Program-made: the position numbers and the translations under genes | NCBI GenBank assembly: GCA_943704525.1 | Contig: CALSCQ010001625.1 | Coordinates: 1 to 17,500 of the forward strand | Reading direction: 5' to 3' | Length of the DNA stretch: 17,500 nt | Source: Pigoraptor vietnamica | Taxonomy: Eukaryota; Opisthokonta; Filasterea | Shown: in pieces, positions 1 through 9,462 of the stretch | Numbering within the stretch: the first letter of the stretch is position 1 | Layout: each line of letters opens with the position of its first letter | The notes under the pieces: model-generated | What the model saw: the letters and a program-made list of their open reading frames with translations, nothing else | Databases searched by the model: none | What the model was told of the DNA's origin: nothing

Positions 1-21
1 CCCCCCCCCCCCCCCCCCCCC
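1..21. repeat. Poly-C homopolymer at the window edge
   Basis: Twenty-one consecutive C residues open the window, directly beyond the 3' end of the ELP6 gene. This may be a real low-complexity tract or an assembly artefact next to a contig edge. The sequence cannot distinguish these. Confidence 0.8.
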
Positions 22-136
22 TCACGCACATGCATACATGACGCAACGTAGAAACGTAGAACTCTGCACAAAGCACTGCCAGGTATGAATCGTTTCCGTG
101 AGGCCCTACAACCGTCCCAAGCGACACTTCGCGGTG

Positions 137-489
137 TCAACGTCCCACCTGCCCGTTCACGTCCACAGAAAATCCCGTCGAGAGCGGCTCCACACGCACG
201 CAGCGGTCGCACAAGTGTTGGAGCATGCGCGCAATGCCGCACTCTTCGCCAAGTCCGTCGATTGGCGCGTAGTCGTCGCAATCCGAATGGGCCAGAACAA
301 CGACGCAACCCTGCGAACAAATCGGATAAGGAATTGCGCAGATAGGGGAGGGTGGGCGCGCAATGTACACCGTCATGCTTCGCGCACATGCACCCTCGCC
401 CTTACGGACACCCACAGACACACCCAAAGCCACACACCACACTACGTCGCACTCGCACGCACACACCACACTACGTCGCACTCGCACGC

Positions 490-529
<40 letters not shown>

Positions 530-1121
530 ACACACACACCACGTGACACACAGACACAGCGTTCACCAACACACCCACAGCCACACACCACACAACATAT
601 GCACTCGCACACACGCAGACACACCACCATGTGACGTGCAGGACCCCGCCGAATGCAGCGACAAGCGTGCCCTCAGTCTCCACCTTCAATTTCGGTCCGC
701 ACACTGTCGCCTTCAGCCGCACCGCAAAGTCCATGACATCCCTCGGCGACACACCGGCCGCCACCGCCGCGCTCAAATCGTCGATTACAACGCACGTCCC
801 AGTCGCAGGCGCGTCAGAGTCACCGCCCGACGCACGCAGCACGTCTGCGTAGAGCGCATCGAGGCTATTCCCGGACGCAGTTGCGTGCGGCAGAGAAAAC
901 GAGGCGTTGCTTTGCGAGACGCCAGCGACGACCGCAGCCGCGTGCGCGTGTGCCGGTGCTCCGCTGTCGCTGGAGGTCGACGGCCAGGAATGATCGAGGA
1001 GATGTGTGCATGCATCGATGGAGAAGAGTTGACCCGAAGATTGCAGTGCTGCGATGTTTACGCCCTGAGAGGAGAAAGAGAGGTGAATACACACACACAC
1101 ACACATACACACACACGCACG

Positions 1122-1172
<51 letters not shown>

Positions 1173-1467
1173 CAGTACCATCGCATCCCCATTCCACGCA
1201 CACGTACACGAGTGCAAGCGAGAATACAAGACACAACTCACCAACTTGCGTCCCGCCAGCACATAGTGGTGCAGAATGTGCGAGAAAGAGACAAGGACGA
1301 CGCGGCGTGACGCGCGTGCGTGCACCGAGACAAAGTGGTGTATCAAAAAGTTGCCGTCGGCGCCGTTTGTGTCGAGTAGTAATACAAACGACCCCTACAA
1401 ATGGCACGAAGACAGGGAGATGTGAGGGTGTCCGTGTGCAACTCTGCGCGCACGCTTACACCGAACG

Positions 1468-1501
<34 letters not shown>

Positions 1502-1614
1502 GCGCACACACACAGACACTACACACACAATACACACACACAAACACACACACACACACACACACACACGCGCACACACACCCACCCACACACACACCCA
1601 CACACGCACGCACG

Positions 1615-1649
<35 letters not shown>

Positions 1650-1809
1650 ACACATACACACGACAACACAGCATGTGCACAGAGAGAAAGAGACTGTAAC
1701 TGAAGATGCGCAAAAGAATGAACACGAGGGTTTGGATGCAAAGGGCACACACCGCGAGTGCGTCAGTTCCCTTGGAGCAGTCAATCGCTGCGTTAAACTC
1801 GTCGTACAT
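137..1809 (-). CDS. ELP6: Elongator complex protein 6 (ELP6), four exons, 3' end uncertain
   Basis: Elp6 is one of the RecA-like Elp4-Elp5-Elp6 subunits of Elongator, which modifies wobble uridines in tRNA. Exons on the minus strand are 1809-1753, 1394-1242, 1064-684 and 310-137. All joins are phase 0 and give about 254 residues (human ELP6 is 266). Landmarks match the family in order: an N-terminal strand LLLDTNGADGNFLIHHF, the SFSHILHHYVLAGRKLG segment across exons 2 and 3, VVIDDLSAAVAAGVSPRDVMDF, then ATVCGPKLK joined to GCVVVLAHSDCDD, and the terminal RVEPLSTGFSVDVNGQ. No Walker A loop is visible, as is usual for Elp6. Donors are GTGTGT, GTGAGT and GTGGAG. Introns 1 to 3 are filled with TG/CA repeats. 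The exon 4 frame stops at 137-139 three codons after GQ, but known Elp6 proteins run about 40 residues further. A GTGGGA at 148-143 could be a fourth donor, either to a short exon at 105-22 (which would need an unusually small 43-nt intron) or to one outside the window. The ATG at 1809 is the only start that fits the family N-terminus. Confidence 0.87.
493..539. repeat. (CA)n microsatellite in ELP6 intron 3
   Basis: A nearly pure CA dinucleotide run sits inside a wider CA-rich stretch (about 390-630). It lies wholly inside the 373-nt third intron of ELP6, where it reads (TG)n on the coding strand. Confidence 0.9.
1087..1168. repeat. (CA)n microsatellite in ELP6 intron 2
   Basis: About 80 bases of CA with a few CGCA and TACA interruptions fill most of the 177-nt second intron of ELP6. 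Confidence 0.92.
1470..1661. repeat. Long interrupted (CA)n array in ELP6 intron 1
   Basis: About 190 bases of CA repeats are interrupted by CGCA, CCCA and CAAA variants. They lie inside the 358-nt first intron of ELP6. The variants suggest an old array that is expanding and decaying. Confidence 0.92.
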
Positions 1810-1836
1810 CCTCCACACACCAGAGGACAAATAGCC

Positions 1837-1851
1837 TTCAATATAAGACGC
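1837..1851 (-). promoter_or_regulatory. Possible TATA-like element upstream of ELP6
   Basis: On the minus strand the sequence CGTCTTATATTGAAG lies about 28-42 nt upstream of the ELP6 ATG, in the 190-bp spacer from the dehydrogenase gene. It is the only AT-rich patch there. Transcript-start data would be needed to treat it as a promoter. Confidence 0.2.
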
Positions 1852-1999
1852 GCACACACGCGCACACGGGCGACAGGCGAGGCAAGCAGTCTCGAAGAAA
1901 TACGGGTGTATTGACGGCGAAGAGCGATGCATGGACGTGTGACGGCCGACTGTTACTCCACTCGTCCGCATTAACAAACCAATCAAACGCAACGCGCAC

Positions 2000-3594
2000 T
2001 CAAGCAACAATCTCAGACGTTTTCACGGGCCGCTTTTGCCGCGCCGACTCGCGCGCCGCGAGCGCAATAACAAGCGAGGCGCGCGCGTCAGCGGCCGTCG
2101 CCGTGACAGCTCCGCCCATACACGCGCGCACGAACTCGTTCAGCTCGACCTTGTACGAAGTGAGATAGCGCTCCATGAAGAAATTGAGGGGAAGGTCCTG
2201 CGTGGGAAGAGCGTGTGAGAGAGGATCACGACGCATTACAAGAACGCGCGTACGTGTGCGTGGAGGAGAAAGGAAGCAATGAGATGGAAAAATCTTGGAT
2301 CGGTGGTGTTGCGAACGATAGAGATGTTGCAATATATGCATGCGTGCGAAGGGGCGAGGGTGAGAGCACACGTACGCACCTGATATATTGTCGTTCGCCC
2401 GCGGAACGTGCACGCGTTGGGGAAAATGTTCTCCGACGACACGGAACCCGCGCTGCCGAACACTTCGATGCGCTGGTCGTATCCGTACACTGCGAAACAC
2501 GCGAGTGAGACAGCATGCAGACGCACGCACACACGCCGCATAGCTGAATACGTCCCGTAGACACAGCACATCACTACACAACTTAAAAAGAAGCACACAC
2601 ACACACACTGCGCACACTGCGCACGCCACTGACGCACTGCTGGCCTCGCCATCTATAAAGGAACACACATCTCACACACCACACGTGCACGATATAGAAG
2701 AAAAAGCACATGCTGCTGCACGCCACTGACGCACTCAACCCACCGGCCTCGCGACAGTTGTCGACGGTCGCCACGACGCCGTTGCTGAACGTGAGCATGG
2801 TCACGGCCGTGTCGTAGTCGCCCGCAGCGCCAATCTCCGGGTTCACCACGCACGATGCCTTTGTGTACACCTCCTCCACCTCCGCGTCGCCGCCGACAAC
2901 AAAGCGCGCCATGTCAAAGTCGTGGATGGACATGTCGAGGAACATGCCGCCGGAAGAGCGCGCGTACTCTGCCGACGGCGGAGAGGGATCGCGGCTGACA
3001 ATGTGCACCATGCGCGTCTCGCCTATTTCGCCCATGGCCACCGCCTGCTGCACGCGGCTGAAGTTGGCGTCGAAGCGGCGGTTGAAGCCGATCATGAAGC
3101 TGCGCGTAGGCGAGCACGTACGCGTGAGCTGGGTTGGTTACTGCTTGCCTGTCTCTCTCTCGTCTCTGAGAGAAGGCAGCTTTGCCGACCCTCTCAATAT
3201 GATCGTAGGAGAACAGATGAAAAGATAATAACAGAGAACGTAGGCGGGCCACCCACGTGATGCCGCTGTCCTCAACGACCTTGAGCGTCCTGTCGACGAC
3301 GCCGAGGTCGAGCGCGACGGGCTTCTCGCAGAACACGTGCTTCCCTGCCTTCGCGGCCGCGACAATCTGCTCCGCGTGCTGGTCCGTCGGGGAGCACAGC
3401 ACAACCGCATCGACGTCCTTGTTCTCCATAATGTCCTCATAACGCGCCGTGTGCTGCGGCACGCGCAGGTGCTCCGCAAGCTGTTTCGCCGTCGCCTCGC
3501 GCCCAGAGCAGATGGCGGCGAGATGCACCTTAGGGTCCTTCGAGAGCGTCTCTGCGTGAATCTTGCCAATGCGACCCGCGCCAACGACCGCCAT
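2000..3594 (-). CDS. Gfo/Idh/MocA-family NAD(P)-dependent dehydrogenase, inositol 2-dehydrogenase (iolG)-like, four exons
   Basis: This is a predicted cytosolic NAD-dependent oxidoreductase that probably oxidises myo-inositol or a related polyol. Exons on the minus strand are 3594-3257, 3099-2744, 2489-2380 and 2197-2000. They join in frame to 333 residues, close to the usual 335 or so for IolG. The Rossmann fold starts with VGAGRIGKIHAE, with GxGxxG at residues 5-10. It continues with SPTDQHAE, then CEKPVALD (catalytic Lys91 of the EKP motif), GFNRRFD at 117-123, and DMSIHDFDMAR, with Asp168 and His172 of the active site. AVYGYDQRIEVFGS spans the exon 2-3 join. Donors are GTGGGT, GTGGGT and GTGCGT. 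In-frame residues ERIG precede the chosen ATG and resemble the start of family members, so a short upstream exon is possible. No upstream ATG is in reach. The family is common in bacteria and patchy in eukaryotes. Substrate is inferred from overall similarity only. Confidence 0.88.
2585..2750. repeat. Imperfect tandem duplication in dehydrogenase intron 2
   Basis: The 18-mer GCACGCCACTGACGCACT occurs at 2621-2638 and again at 2718-2735, about 97 bp apart. Similar flanks (A-rich then GCACA before it, GGCCTCGC after it) accompany both copies. The right copy abuts the exon 2 donor, so the duplicated unit includes intron sequence and a little of the exon edge. A short CA run at 2594-2610 lies in the left copy. 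Confidence 0.65.
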
Positions 3595-3837
3595 GCCTAT
3601 CCGCTCTGAGGGTTGCGTGGCGGAAGTGTCGGTTCTCAGGACGGGCAACAGAAAGCCACGGGTTCGAGACCAACACGGCACACTGTACTGCACAGTGATT
3701 TCTGGCAGATCGGACTCACTCGTTGCACTCGATGCGACGGCGCCTGACGTTGCGGCGTGCGCAAGTGCGCGCGTCGCCTGCGACGCGCAAATGACGTCGT
3801 TTTAGTGAACCGACGCGGACAGAAGAAAAACGAGCGC

Positions 3838-3995
3838 GCAGCAGACACGAGCGCACAGCACACACGAAGAGACCACAACACGTACGAGCAAACAGACCAC
3901 AACATGTACGAGCGCACAGTACACAGGATGGCACACCACACAGCACACACGAGTGCACTACACGCACGACCGCACAACTCGGACGAGCGCACTGA
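3838..3995. repeat. Degenerate minisatellite upstream of the dehydrogenase gene
   Basis: The core GACCACAACACGTACGAGC is followed immediately by GACCACAACATGTACGAGC, giving a unit of about 24 bp. Shorter variants built from ACGAGCGCACAG occur on both sides up to about 3995. Confidence 0.6.
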
Positions 3996-4287
3996 ATAAG
4001 TGCGCATACAGCCACTTGGAGAAGACATCAACGACTTGCCTTGAACGCGAGGGACATATTTGTGACGATCGTTGCGTCTTCCCCTTCGATAATACTGCGC
4101 TTATACCTTACACAAACGCAACTTTCTCTTGATGATTCTTTAGTGTTGTGCTTGGGTGAACCACGAACGCGAACTCAGTCGAGTGGCACGTGGCACGTGG
4201 GCAGTGACCAGACAAGCCTTCCTTGGTGACATGATCTGTTCCACGAATAACGCCCGCCTAGCTTCTCAGTCTTCCTTCTTTCCGTCG

Positions 4288-4355
4288 CAGTCACTGTATT
4301 GCGCTCACGCGGGTGCCACCGGCGACTCGCAAGTTACACCTCTGCACAAAGTTCG
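4288..4355 (-). pseudogene. Duplicated copy of the UTP6 terminal-exon tail
   Basis: This 68-bp block closely matches 4411-4480, which holds the last codons, the stop and the first bases after the stop of UTP6. Shared strings include CAGTCACTGTATTG, GTGCCACCGGCGACTCGCA and CCTCTGCACAAA. The two copies start 123 bp apart. The left copy has indels and would not continue the reading frame, so it is a decayed fragment downstream of the gene. Confidence 0.7.
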
Positions 4356-4427
4356 CGTTCATGGTCCACCCAAGCACAACACTGGCGAATCATCTAGGGC
4401 ACGTTTTCGTCAGTCACTGTATTGGGC

Positions 4428-7217
4428 TCACGCGGTGCCACCGGCGACTCGCAGCAAGTTGTACCTCTGCACAAATTCGGAGGCGTCGTCGAGGTGCTTG
4501 AGCGCGCGCCAGTAGAGCGTGCCCACGTTGGCGGCCTGGCCGTGCGAGAGCTCGCTCGAAATGTAGTCGAGCCAGAGGTCTGCATCGAGAGACAAACGTG
4601 AATAAGCCCTCGCACATAAAACACACGCGAACTATGCGCGATGAGTGGACGACCATCAAAACGCTGAGAACTCCAGACAGGATCAATGAAATATTGCCTC
4701 TAAACACAAACGAATCGCAATAGACGTCTCTGAGAGCAAATCCCTTCCGACAACGGTACAGAACAGGGAAGGCACATGCAACTCACCCGCGTTGTTGGAC
4801 CCGTACGCAGTGACGGCGGCTTCGAACAGCTGCATGACGCGCGCGCGGTTCGGCGCCGGTTGCGCGTTCTCCACCTCAATGCACTTGATGTAGAGGTCCA
4901 GCGGAACCGAGAGCATAGCAAGCATTCTGCAGACGAGAACGTGAACAAAAAAAAAGTCACTTTACACAAAAGACGAACGACAAAAGGAACACAGCGAACA
5001 CCAAGTCGTATGTGCAGAAGGGACGGCATGCCCTTCCACGTGCTTGTCGTCCTCGTCAAACACCAGCGCTTCTTTCTCACCTTGTGTACACTTCCCGCGC
5101 GCGTTCGATGCCACCCACGATGCACGCCCACTCAATGTAGCGCATGCGCAGAGCCGCCGCCACTGCGGTTACTTCTGCGTTGCCGTGGAGCTTCACGGCC
5201 GCCTGGAAGGAACGACACGGAGGAATTTTGTCAAGACGTGCAACGCAACAGCCGACACTTGCACACAAAGTGCAATATTCACACCCATAACATCCACGGC
5301 ATGCAGCGCCTATTCGAAGCGGAACAAGACGAGCACGACATATATCACTTGCCTCAAAGCATTCGGACGTCCTTGTGGCGTCACCGGCGGCAATGCAGTA
5401 CTCGACCCACAGCGAGTAGACCTCCGCCTGTCCTCGCACGTCCAACGACGACACGGCGCGAGCAAATGCCTTGTGCACGCCATCCACAAACGTCTTCGTG
5501 TTGCCTGTTTAGAGCAAATGGACAAAATAGTTGGTTACCGACACAAGCACACACAGAGGAACGCCTGTGCACATACCCACCACAGACGCAACAACAACAC
5601 AAGTGACCTCACAAATGCGAACAACCCACCGTGCGCCGCCGCTTCCGTGATTTCCAGCCGAAGCCGGTCCATCCATACCGCCGTAGACGCCGCCCGCGCC
5701 TTCTCCTTACCCCTCACGCCGTCCGTCGCCTCACGCGCACACTCGAGCGCCTTTGCAATCTCACCGACATCCAGAAGTGCCGACACGCGCGTCGTCAGCA
5801 GCCAATCGCTCGCAAGGCCCTTCTCCGCCGCCACAGAGCAGAGATTCAAAATGCACCCGACGTGGAAGTCCGCGCGCGCCCGATCCACCGCCTCACCCCC
5901 CTCTGCGCCCTCCAAAGCGCCCTTGTCGCCACTCGACGACGTCCCAGCGAGTACTTGCAGGTGGAACTTGCACCCCTCCTCATAAACAGCCGGCGTGCCG
6001 ACAGCGGACGCAGCAGCCTCGAGGTTCTTCGCCGCCGTCCGTTCCGCAGCTAACAAAGCGGCCTTCGGCGGTGCCACGACTTCCTCGCTCTGCGCGGACG
6101 ACAGCGCGGCCACGGCCGCCTTCGCAGTGTAATACGGCCTCACAGCAACAAAGACGCGCGCGGCCGCGACCCCCTCAAAATCGCGAAGGATGTCGGCATA
6201 GATTGCGTCGAGAATCTCCGAGTCGTCGGGAAACGCCAAGCATACCTCTGCAAGCGACTGACGCAGGGAAAGATCGCGCGGCAACGCGGCAATGGCGTTT
6301 TTGTACACGACGCGCGGAATGGCGCCGGACAGCAAAGCGTCCATCGGCGTTGCGGGGGCGGCGGGCAGCGGCGCATTCGACTCGCCCGACACCGCGGGAA
6401 TGTCGAGCGCAGAAGCGGCACCGTTCGCACCATCCGCAGCCGCGTCCTTAGGGGCAATCCCAAGCAGCTTTCGCCGCGCGCGCAGCCGCTCGACGTAGGT
6501 GAGCTCCATGCGAAAGTACTCGCGCCACAGCAAGTGCGAGTCAGGGTTGAGACGGATGCCCCGCTGCATGAGCACGCGCGCCGTGTTGACGTTGCCCGTC
6601 TCCTCAAAGTCCCACTTCGCGGCGAGGACCCACAGCGACGCATTGCGGGGGTGAAACTGGAGCGCCTGCGCGAAGACCTTGCCGAGCATGCGCGCCGCGC
6701 CCGTCCGCTTGCAAAAGTCGATGTGCTGCAGCCACAGGGACACGTCGCCCTTGAACTTTTGTTCGGCGCGGTGGAAGATGAAATGGATGCGGCGCTGGAT
6801 GGCAAACTCGCTCGTCGTGTTTTTCCGCACGATGCCCAGGCGCTCGCGACGCTTTCGTCTGTAAATTTGTTCCGGTCACACGCACATACGTACCATTTTT
6901 AGAAGCGGTAACACACAGCACACACCACCACGCAGTACTCATACCATTATATGAAACACATTCTCCCACACACACACACACACACGCACACATCCTCACA
7001 CGCATGGCACCCACCGGAGCAAGTCGAGGTTCAGCTCATACTCGATGTATCGGAGAAAGTCGCGCTTTTCCGGCTGCCTCCTTCGCAGCGCATACTCGAA
7101 TGCGGTCCTCTTCTTGACGATTTGCTTGATTTCGCCCTTTGAAAAGATGCCCCGCTGCTCAAAGTCGTGCAGCTCGGGTACCATCTCCTCGAGCTGCGCG
7201 TGCACGGCCTCCGCCAT
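4428..7217 (-). CDS. UTP6: U3 small nucleolar RNA-associated protein 6 (UTP6), six exons
   Basis: UTP6 is a HAT-repeat component of the nucleolar UTP-B module of the small-subunit processome, needed for early 18S rRNA processing. Exons on the minus strand are 7217-7015, 6858-5630, 5504-5353, 5202-5081, 4926-4787 and 4579-4428, joined in frame to 665 residues (human 597, yeast 440). The N-terminal Utp6 domain is unmistakable: MAEAVHAQLEEMVPELHDFE, FSKGEIKQIVKKRTAFEYAL and YIEYELNLDLLRRKRRERLG across the first join. HAT repeats follow, such as WLQHIDFCKR, LWVLAAKWDFEE, LLWREYFRMEL and, near the end, YIEWACIVGGIERAREVYTR. The final exon gives DLWLDYISSELSHG then LYWRALKHL. An Ala-rich linker around residues 200-240 explains part of the extra length. 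Donors are GTGGGT, GTGGGT, GCAAGT, GTGAGA and GTGAGT; intron 3 (5352-5203) is GC-AG. The ATG at 7217 gives the family's usual N-terminus. Confidence 0.93.
6967..6992. repeat. (CA)n tract in UTP6 intron 1
   Basis: A short CA run lies within the 156-nt first intron of UTP6, close to the donor end. Confidence 0.8.
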
Positions 7218-7511
7218 CTTGGCTCTGCTGGGGACGGGCCTCTGCGGGCCGTCGACGACAGAGGGGAATGGGAGGGACACGCAAGGTTCTGAAGCAGTTT
7301 CCCTTTGCAATTGTGGAAATACTTTGGTTCGGGTGCTTGCTGCACGTGCTGTTGCCCACTTTCGCCTTTCTTGTTCATCCGGAGAATTTATATCCTGATA
7401 TGGTCTCAGGTTACCTTGTCCAGACAACACATGTTTTTTACCTGCATGTGTTGCGAACAGCGCTGAAAAATTCTCGTCCGGTCGCTGTTCGTGCAAGACG
7501 ACAGAAAAAAA

Positions 7512-7912
7512 ATGGCTGAAGCGAAATTCGCGCGATTGGCGGGTCACATTGCGCAATTCGTCAGGTGGATGAAGGGCGCAGACGGCAAGTGGCGGTGGAC
7601 GACCAAATGGATGCGGTGGCAGCGGGTGAAATCGAAGAGCGCCACGAGGACCTCGTCGCGCTCATGAACGACGCAACATTCCACGAGTACAAGGAGCATT
7701 TTCGCGCGGCTTATATCGGAGGTCGCGGGAGAGATAGCGCCGGATCGCGGACACTGCAAAGCTCTCAGCCTCGCGAAGATGAACGACTTCACGACGGCAT
7801 TGCGGCTGTTCCTTGAGAAATGGCAAGGCACAGCGCGCGGGACAGCGGTGTTCTTCCTCGAGTGCATGCTGCTGGCGGACCAACGTGCGTGCCTGGGTGC
7901 GCTTCACTCGAG
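7512..7912 (+). CDS. Unresolved candidate gene divergent from UTP6 (two putative exons)
   Basis: I do not recognise this protein. A plausible model starts at the ATG 7512 (MAEAKFARLAGHIAQFV). It uses a GTGGAT donor after 7564, resumes after CTCTCAG at 7769 (LAKMNDFTTALRLFLEKWQ) and ends at a GTGCGT donor after 7912, giving about 66 residues so far. Both donors fit the GTG rule of this window. An acceptor at about 8049 would continue in the frame of the first WD repeats, so this may be the 5' part of the broken WD40 gene. A competing frame, 7607-7815, has the amphipathic segment EIEERHEDLVALMNDATFHE. It cannot be joined to the second exon without a frameshift, so a sequence error or pseudogene is also possible. 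The start lies 294 bp from the UTP6 ATG, consistent with a shared bidirectional promoter. Confidence 0.3.
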
Positions 7913-8034
7913 GTGCGTTGCGCGATTTCAGTTGTGTGTTGCTTGCAACGGCCGGCACAGTTGTTCACTCATTGGAGTAATCAGATTCGTTTACCCCATT
8001 CAACACGTGCGTTGGATGGTGTATTGACAATCAT

Positions 8035-8700
8035 TGCGGGCTCTCACAGCACATGTGCTGCCTGGGGAGCAGTTGCACGAAACTGTGGAAACGTGGGAGG
8101 AGCATCGACTGGTGAGCAAGTGCGCGAGATGCGTGGGCGTGTTGGGCTGGTGCAGTGTTTAGCATCGGTCGGCGATTACGTTGTGTCTGGAGGGGAGGCT
8201 GGGGCGTTATGTGTTTGGAATCCGTCGAGTGGACAACTGGTGCTCGGGCGGCACAATAAGCGGGTGCGCTGCATGACGATAGCCATCGGTCGCGTTGTGT
8301 CAGGAGGGGAGGACGGCACCGTGCGTTTCTGGGACCATTGACCGGACACAAGATGCGCGGACATGTAGACCCAGTGCCGGCTGAGTGCACTGTCGATTGG
8401 GCCTCGGGTGGCGTCAAGTGGAGTGGATAGGACGGTGCATGTTTGGGATACGTCGACCGGGCAGCAGCTGTACGATGTGGCGTGGACACACTGGCCGAGT
8501 ATGATGTCTTGCATTGGTTGGCGACCTCGTGGTTTCGGGAGGGGAGGACGGTACCGTACGCGTTTGGGACCCATCGACCGGGCAACAGTTGCGTGAGATG
8601 CGGGCATGTTGGATCTGTGTGGCGCGTAATGTCGGTCGGCGGCCTCATGCGGTGTCAGGAGGCGGGGACGGAACCGTCTGTAGCGAGTACTCGCCGTTGT
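8035..8700 (+). pseudogene. Broken WD40-repeat coding region (about five repeats, frameshifted)
   Basis: Five repeat units with a period of about 111-119 bp (37-40 residues) are visible. They are VVSGGEAGALCVWNPSSGQL near 8178, VVSGGEDGTVRFWD near 8290, SSGVDRTVHVWDTSTGQQL near 8411, VVSGGEDGTVRVWDPSTGQQ near 8523 and AVSGGGDGTV near 8650. They are spread over different frames. The second unit reads GGGACCATTGACC where the fourth has GGGACCCATCGACC, so one C is missing and a stop follows at 8339-8341. A further one-base loss follows the fourth unit at ATGCGGGCATG. WD40 proteins are beta-propeller scaffolds with at least four, usually seven, repeats. Five broken repeats suggest a decaying gene, or uncorrected homopolymer errors in an intact one. 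The units resemble each other closely, which points to recent internal amplification. Confidence 0.65.
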
Positions 8701-8816
8701 GCTGGTAAGTGGCATCGGACCGAGTGGTTGCGTGCGCTTTGTCGAACAGGTTGTTGGCTGACGTCGTGCCGCCGCGGTGCGCTATCAGCCGTGTATATAA
8801 ATGAGTCGGTGTCCTC

Positions 8817-8833
8817 CGGACGCCTTCTGGTTA
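8817..8833 (+). repeat. Dispersed repeat, copy A
   Basis: TCCGGACGCCTTCTGGTTAC here pairs with TCCGGACACCTTCTGGTTAC near 9443-9462. About 220 bp after copy A, and about 130 bp after copy B, both are followed by CAGTGGGCGGG with an ACTG/ACACCG context (about 9036 and 9574). The two blocks look like diverged copies of one element. Confidence 0.5.
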
Positions 8834-9107
8834 CACTGGCTACAACGTGAAGAAATGGACGGACGCCGACCGTGACGCTGGCGCAACTGAACTGACGACA
8901 CCGGCGTCGGCAGAAACATTGACAACCTGGCACAGCCGCCACTCGGACATACAGACACACAACCCCAATACTCACACATACGGCCGCCAATTTTACGTTA
9001 AGCAGTACACTGTGACGTACCTGCGCCGTCACTGACAGTGGGCGGGACTTTACTGACACCGCGGCAGAGTGGCTGCCTCGGCCGCCCGGCGAACTTAGCC
9101 GAATCCG

Positions 9108-9169
9108 ACAGCGCCGGTATCAGCCAACTGCACCGACGCCGTGATTCAGTGTCGGCTGACCGGTACTGT
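9108..9169. repeat. Imperfect inverted repeat (potential hairpin)
   Basis: ACAGCGCCGGTATCAGCC at 9108-9125 is matched by GGCTGACCGGTACTGT at 9154-9169. The arms pair over ACAG, CCGGT and CAGCC with a 2-base mismatch and a 2-base bulge. The loop is 28 nt. It could be a terminal repeat remnant or a structured RNA. No poly-T or transposase context supports either. Confidence 0.45.
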
Positions 9170-9442
9170 AGTCGTCGACGGACGCCGGGCCAAACCCGTA
9201 ACACCCGGGCCGTCACTTACACGAGTCAGTCTCGGCTGACGCTAACATACTGCGTGCCGCAATCAAGGCATCGTGCCACATATTCGTCTATTGACCCTGT
9301 GTCGCCGGCGTGTTCGTGTAGTTGTTCATTTCCATTTCCCTTTCGAAACCGAACCGTGCAGTGCGTCACAGCCCAAACACTCCCGGGCTAAGTCAGTCAG
9401 CACGACCAAATCAGGGTCCTTCCAAGAACATTCGGCATCAAT

Positions 9443-9462
9443 GTCCGGACACCTTCTGGTTA
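9443..9462 (+). repeat. Dispersed repeat, copy B
   Basis: TCCGGACACCTTCTGGTTAC matches copy A near 8817 with one difference. A CA-rich stretch and then CAGTGGGCGGGGCT follow it, in the same order as around copy A. Confidence 0.5.

Larger units (their letters stand above)
3595..4427. other. Intergenic spacer between dehydrogenase 5' end and UTP6 3' end
   Basis: No supportable gene lies here. The stretch contains the dehydrogenase upstream region, a degenerate minisatellite at 3838-3995 and a copy of the UTP6 tail at 4288-4355. Open frames through it are rich in His, Thr, Cys and Arg, with no family resemblance. Confidence 0.6.

Noticed and set aside
363-1703. Long open frames of His-Thr or Cys-Val repeats
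   Set aside because: They are translations of CA/TG microsatellites. The ELP6 exon model on the minus strand explains the coding parts of the same region.
3636-4031. Minus-strand Cys/Ser-rich 131-codon frame upstream of the dehydrogenase, as a signal or anchor exon
   Set aside because: Its content comes from the CA-rich minisatellite. The join would give an implausible Cys/Val-rich N-terminus.
5753-6451. Plus-strand 232-codon Arg/Pro-rich frame
   Set aside because: It lies antisense to the large UTP6 exon 2, whose HAT repeats are well supported.
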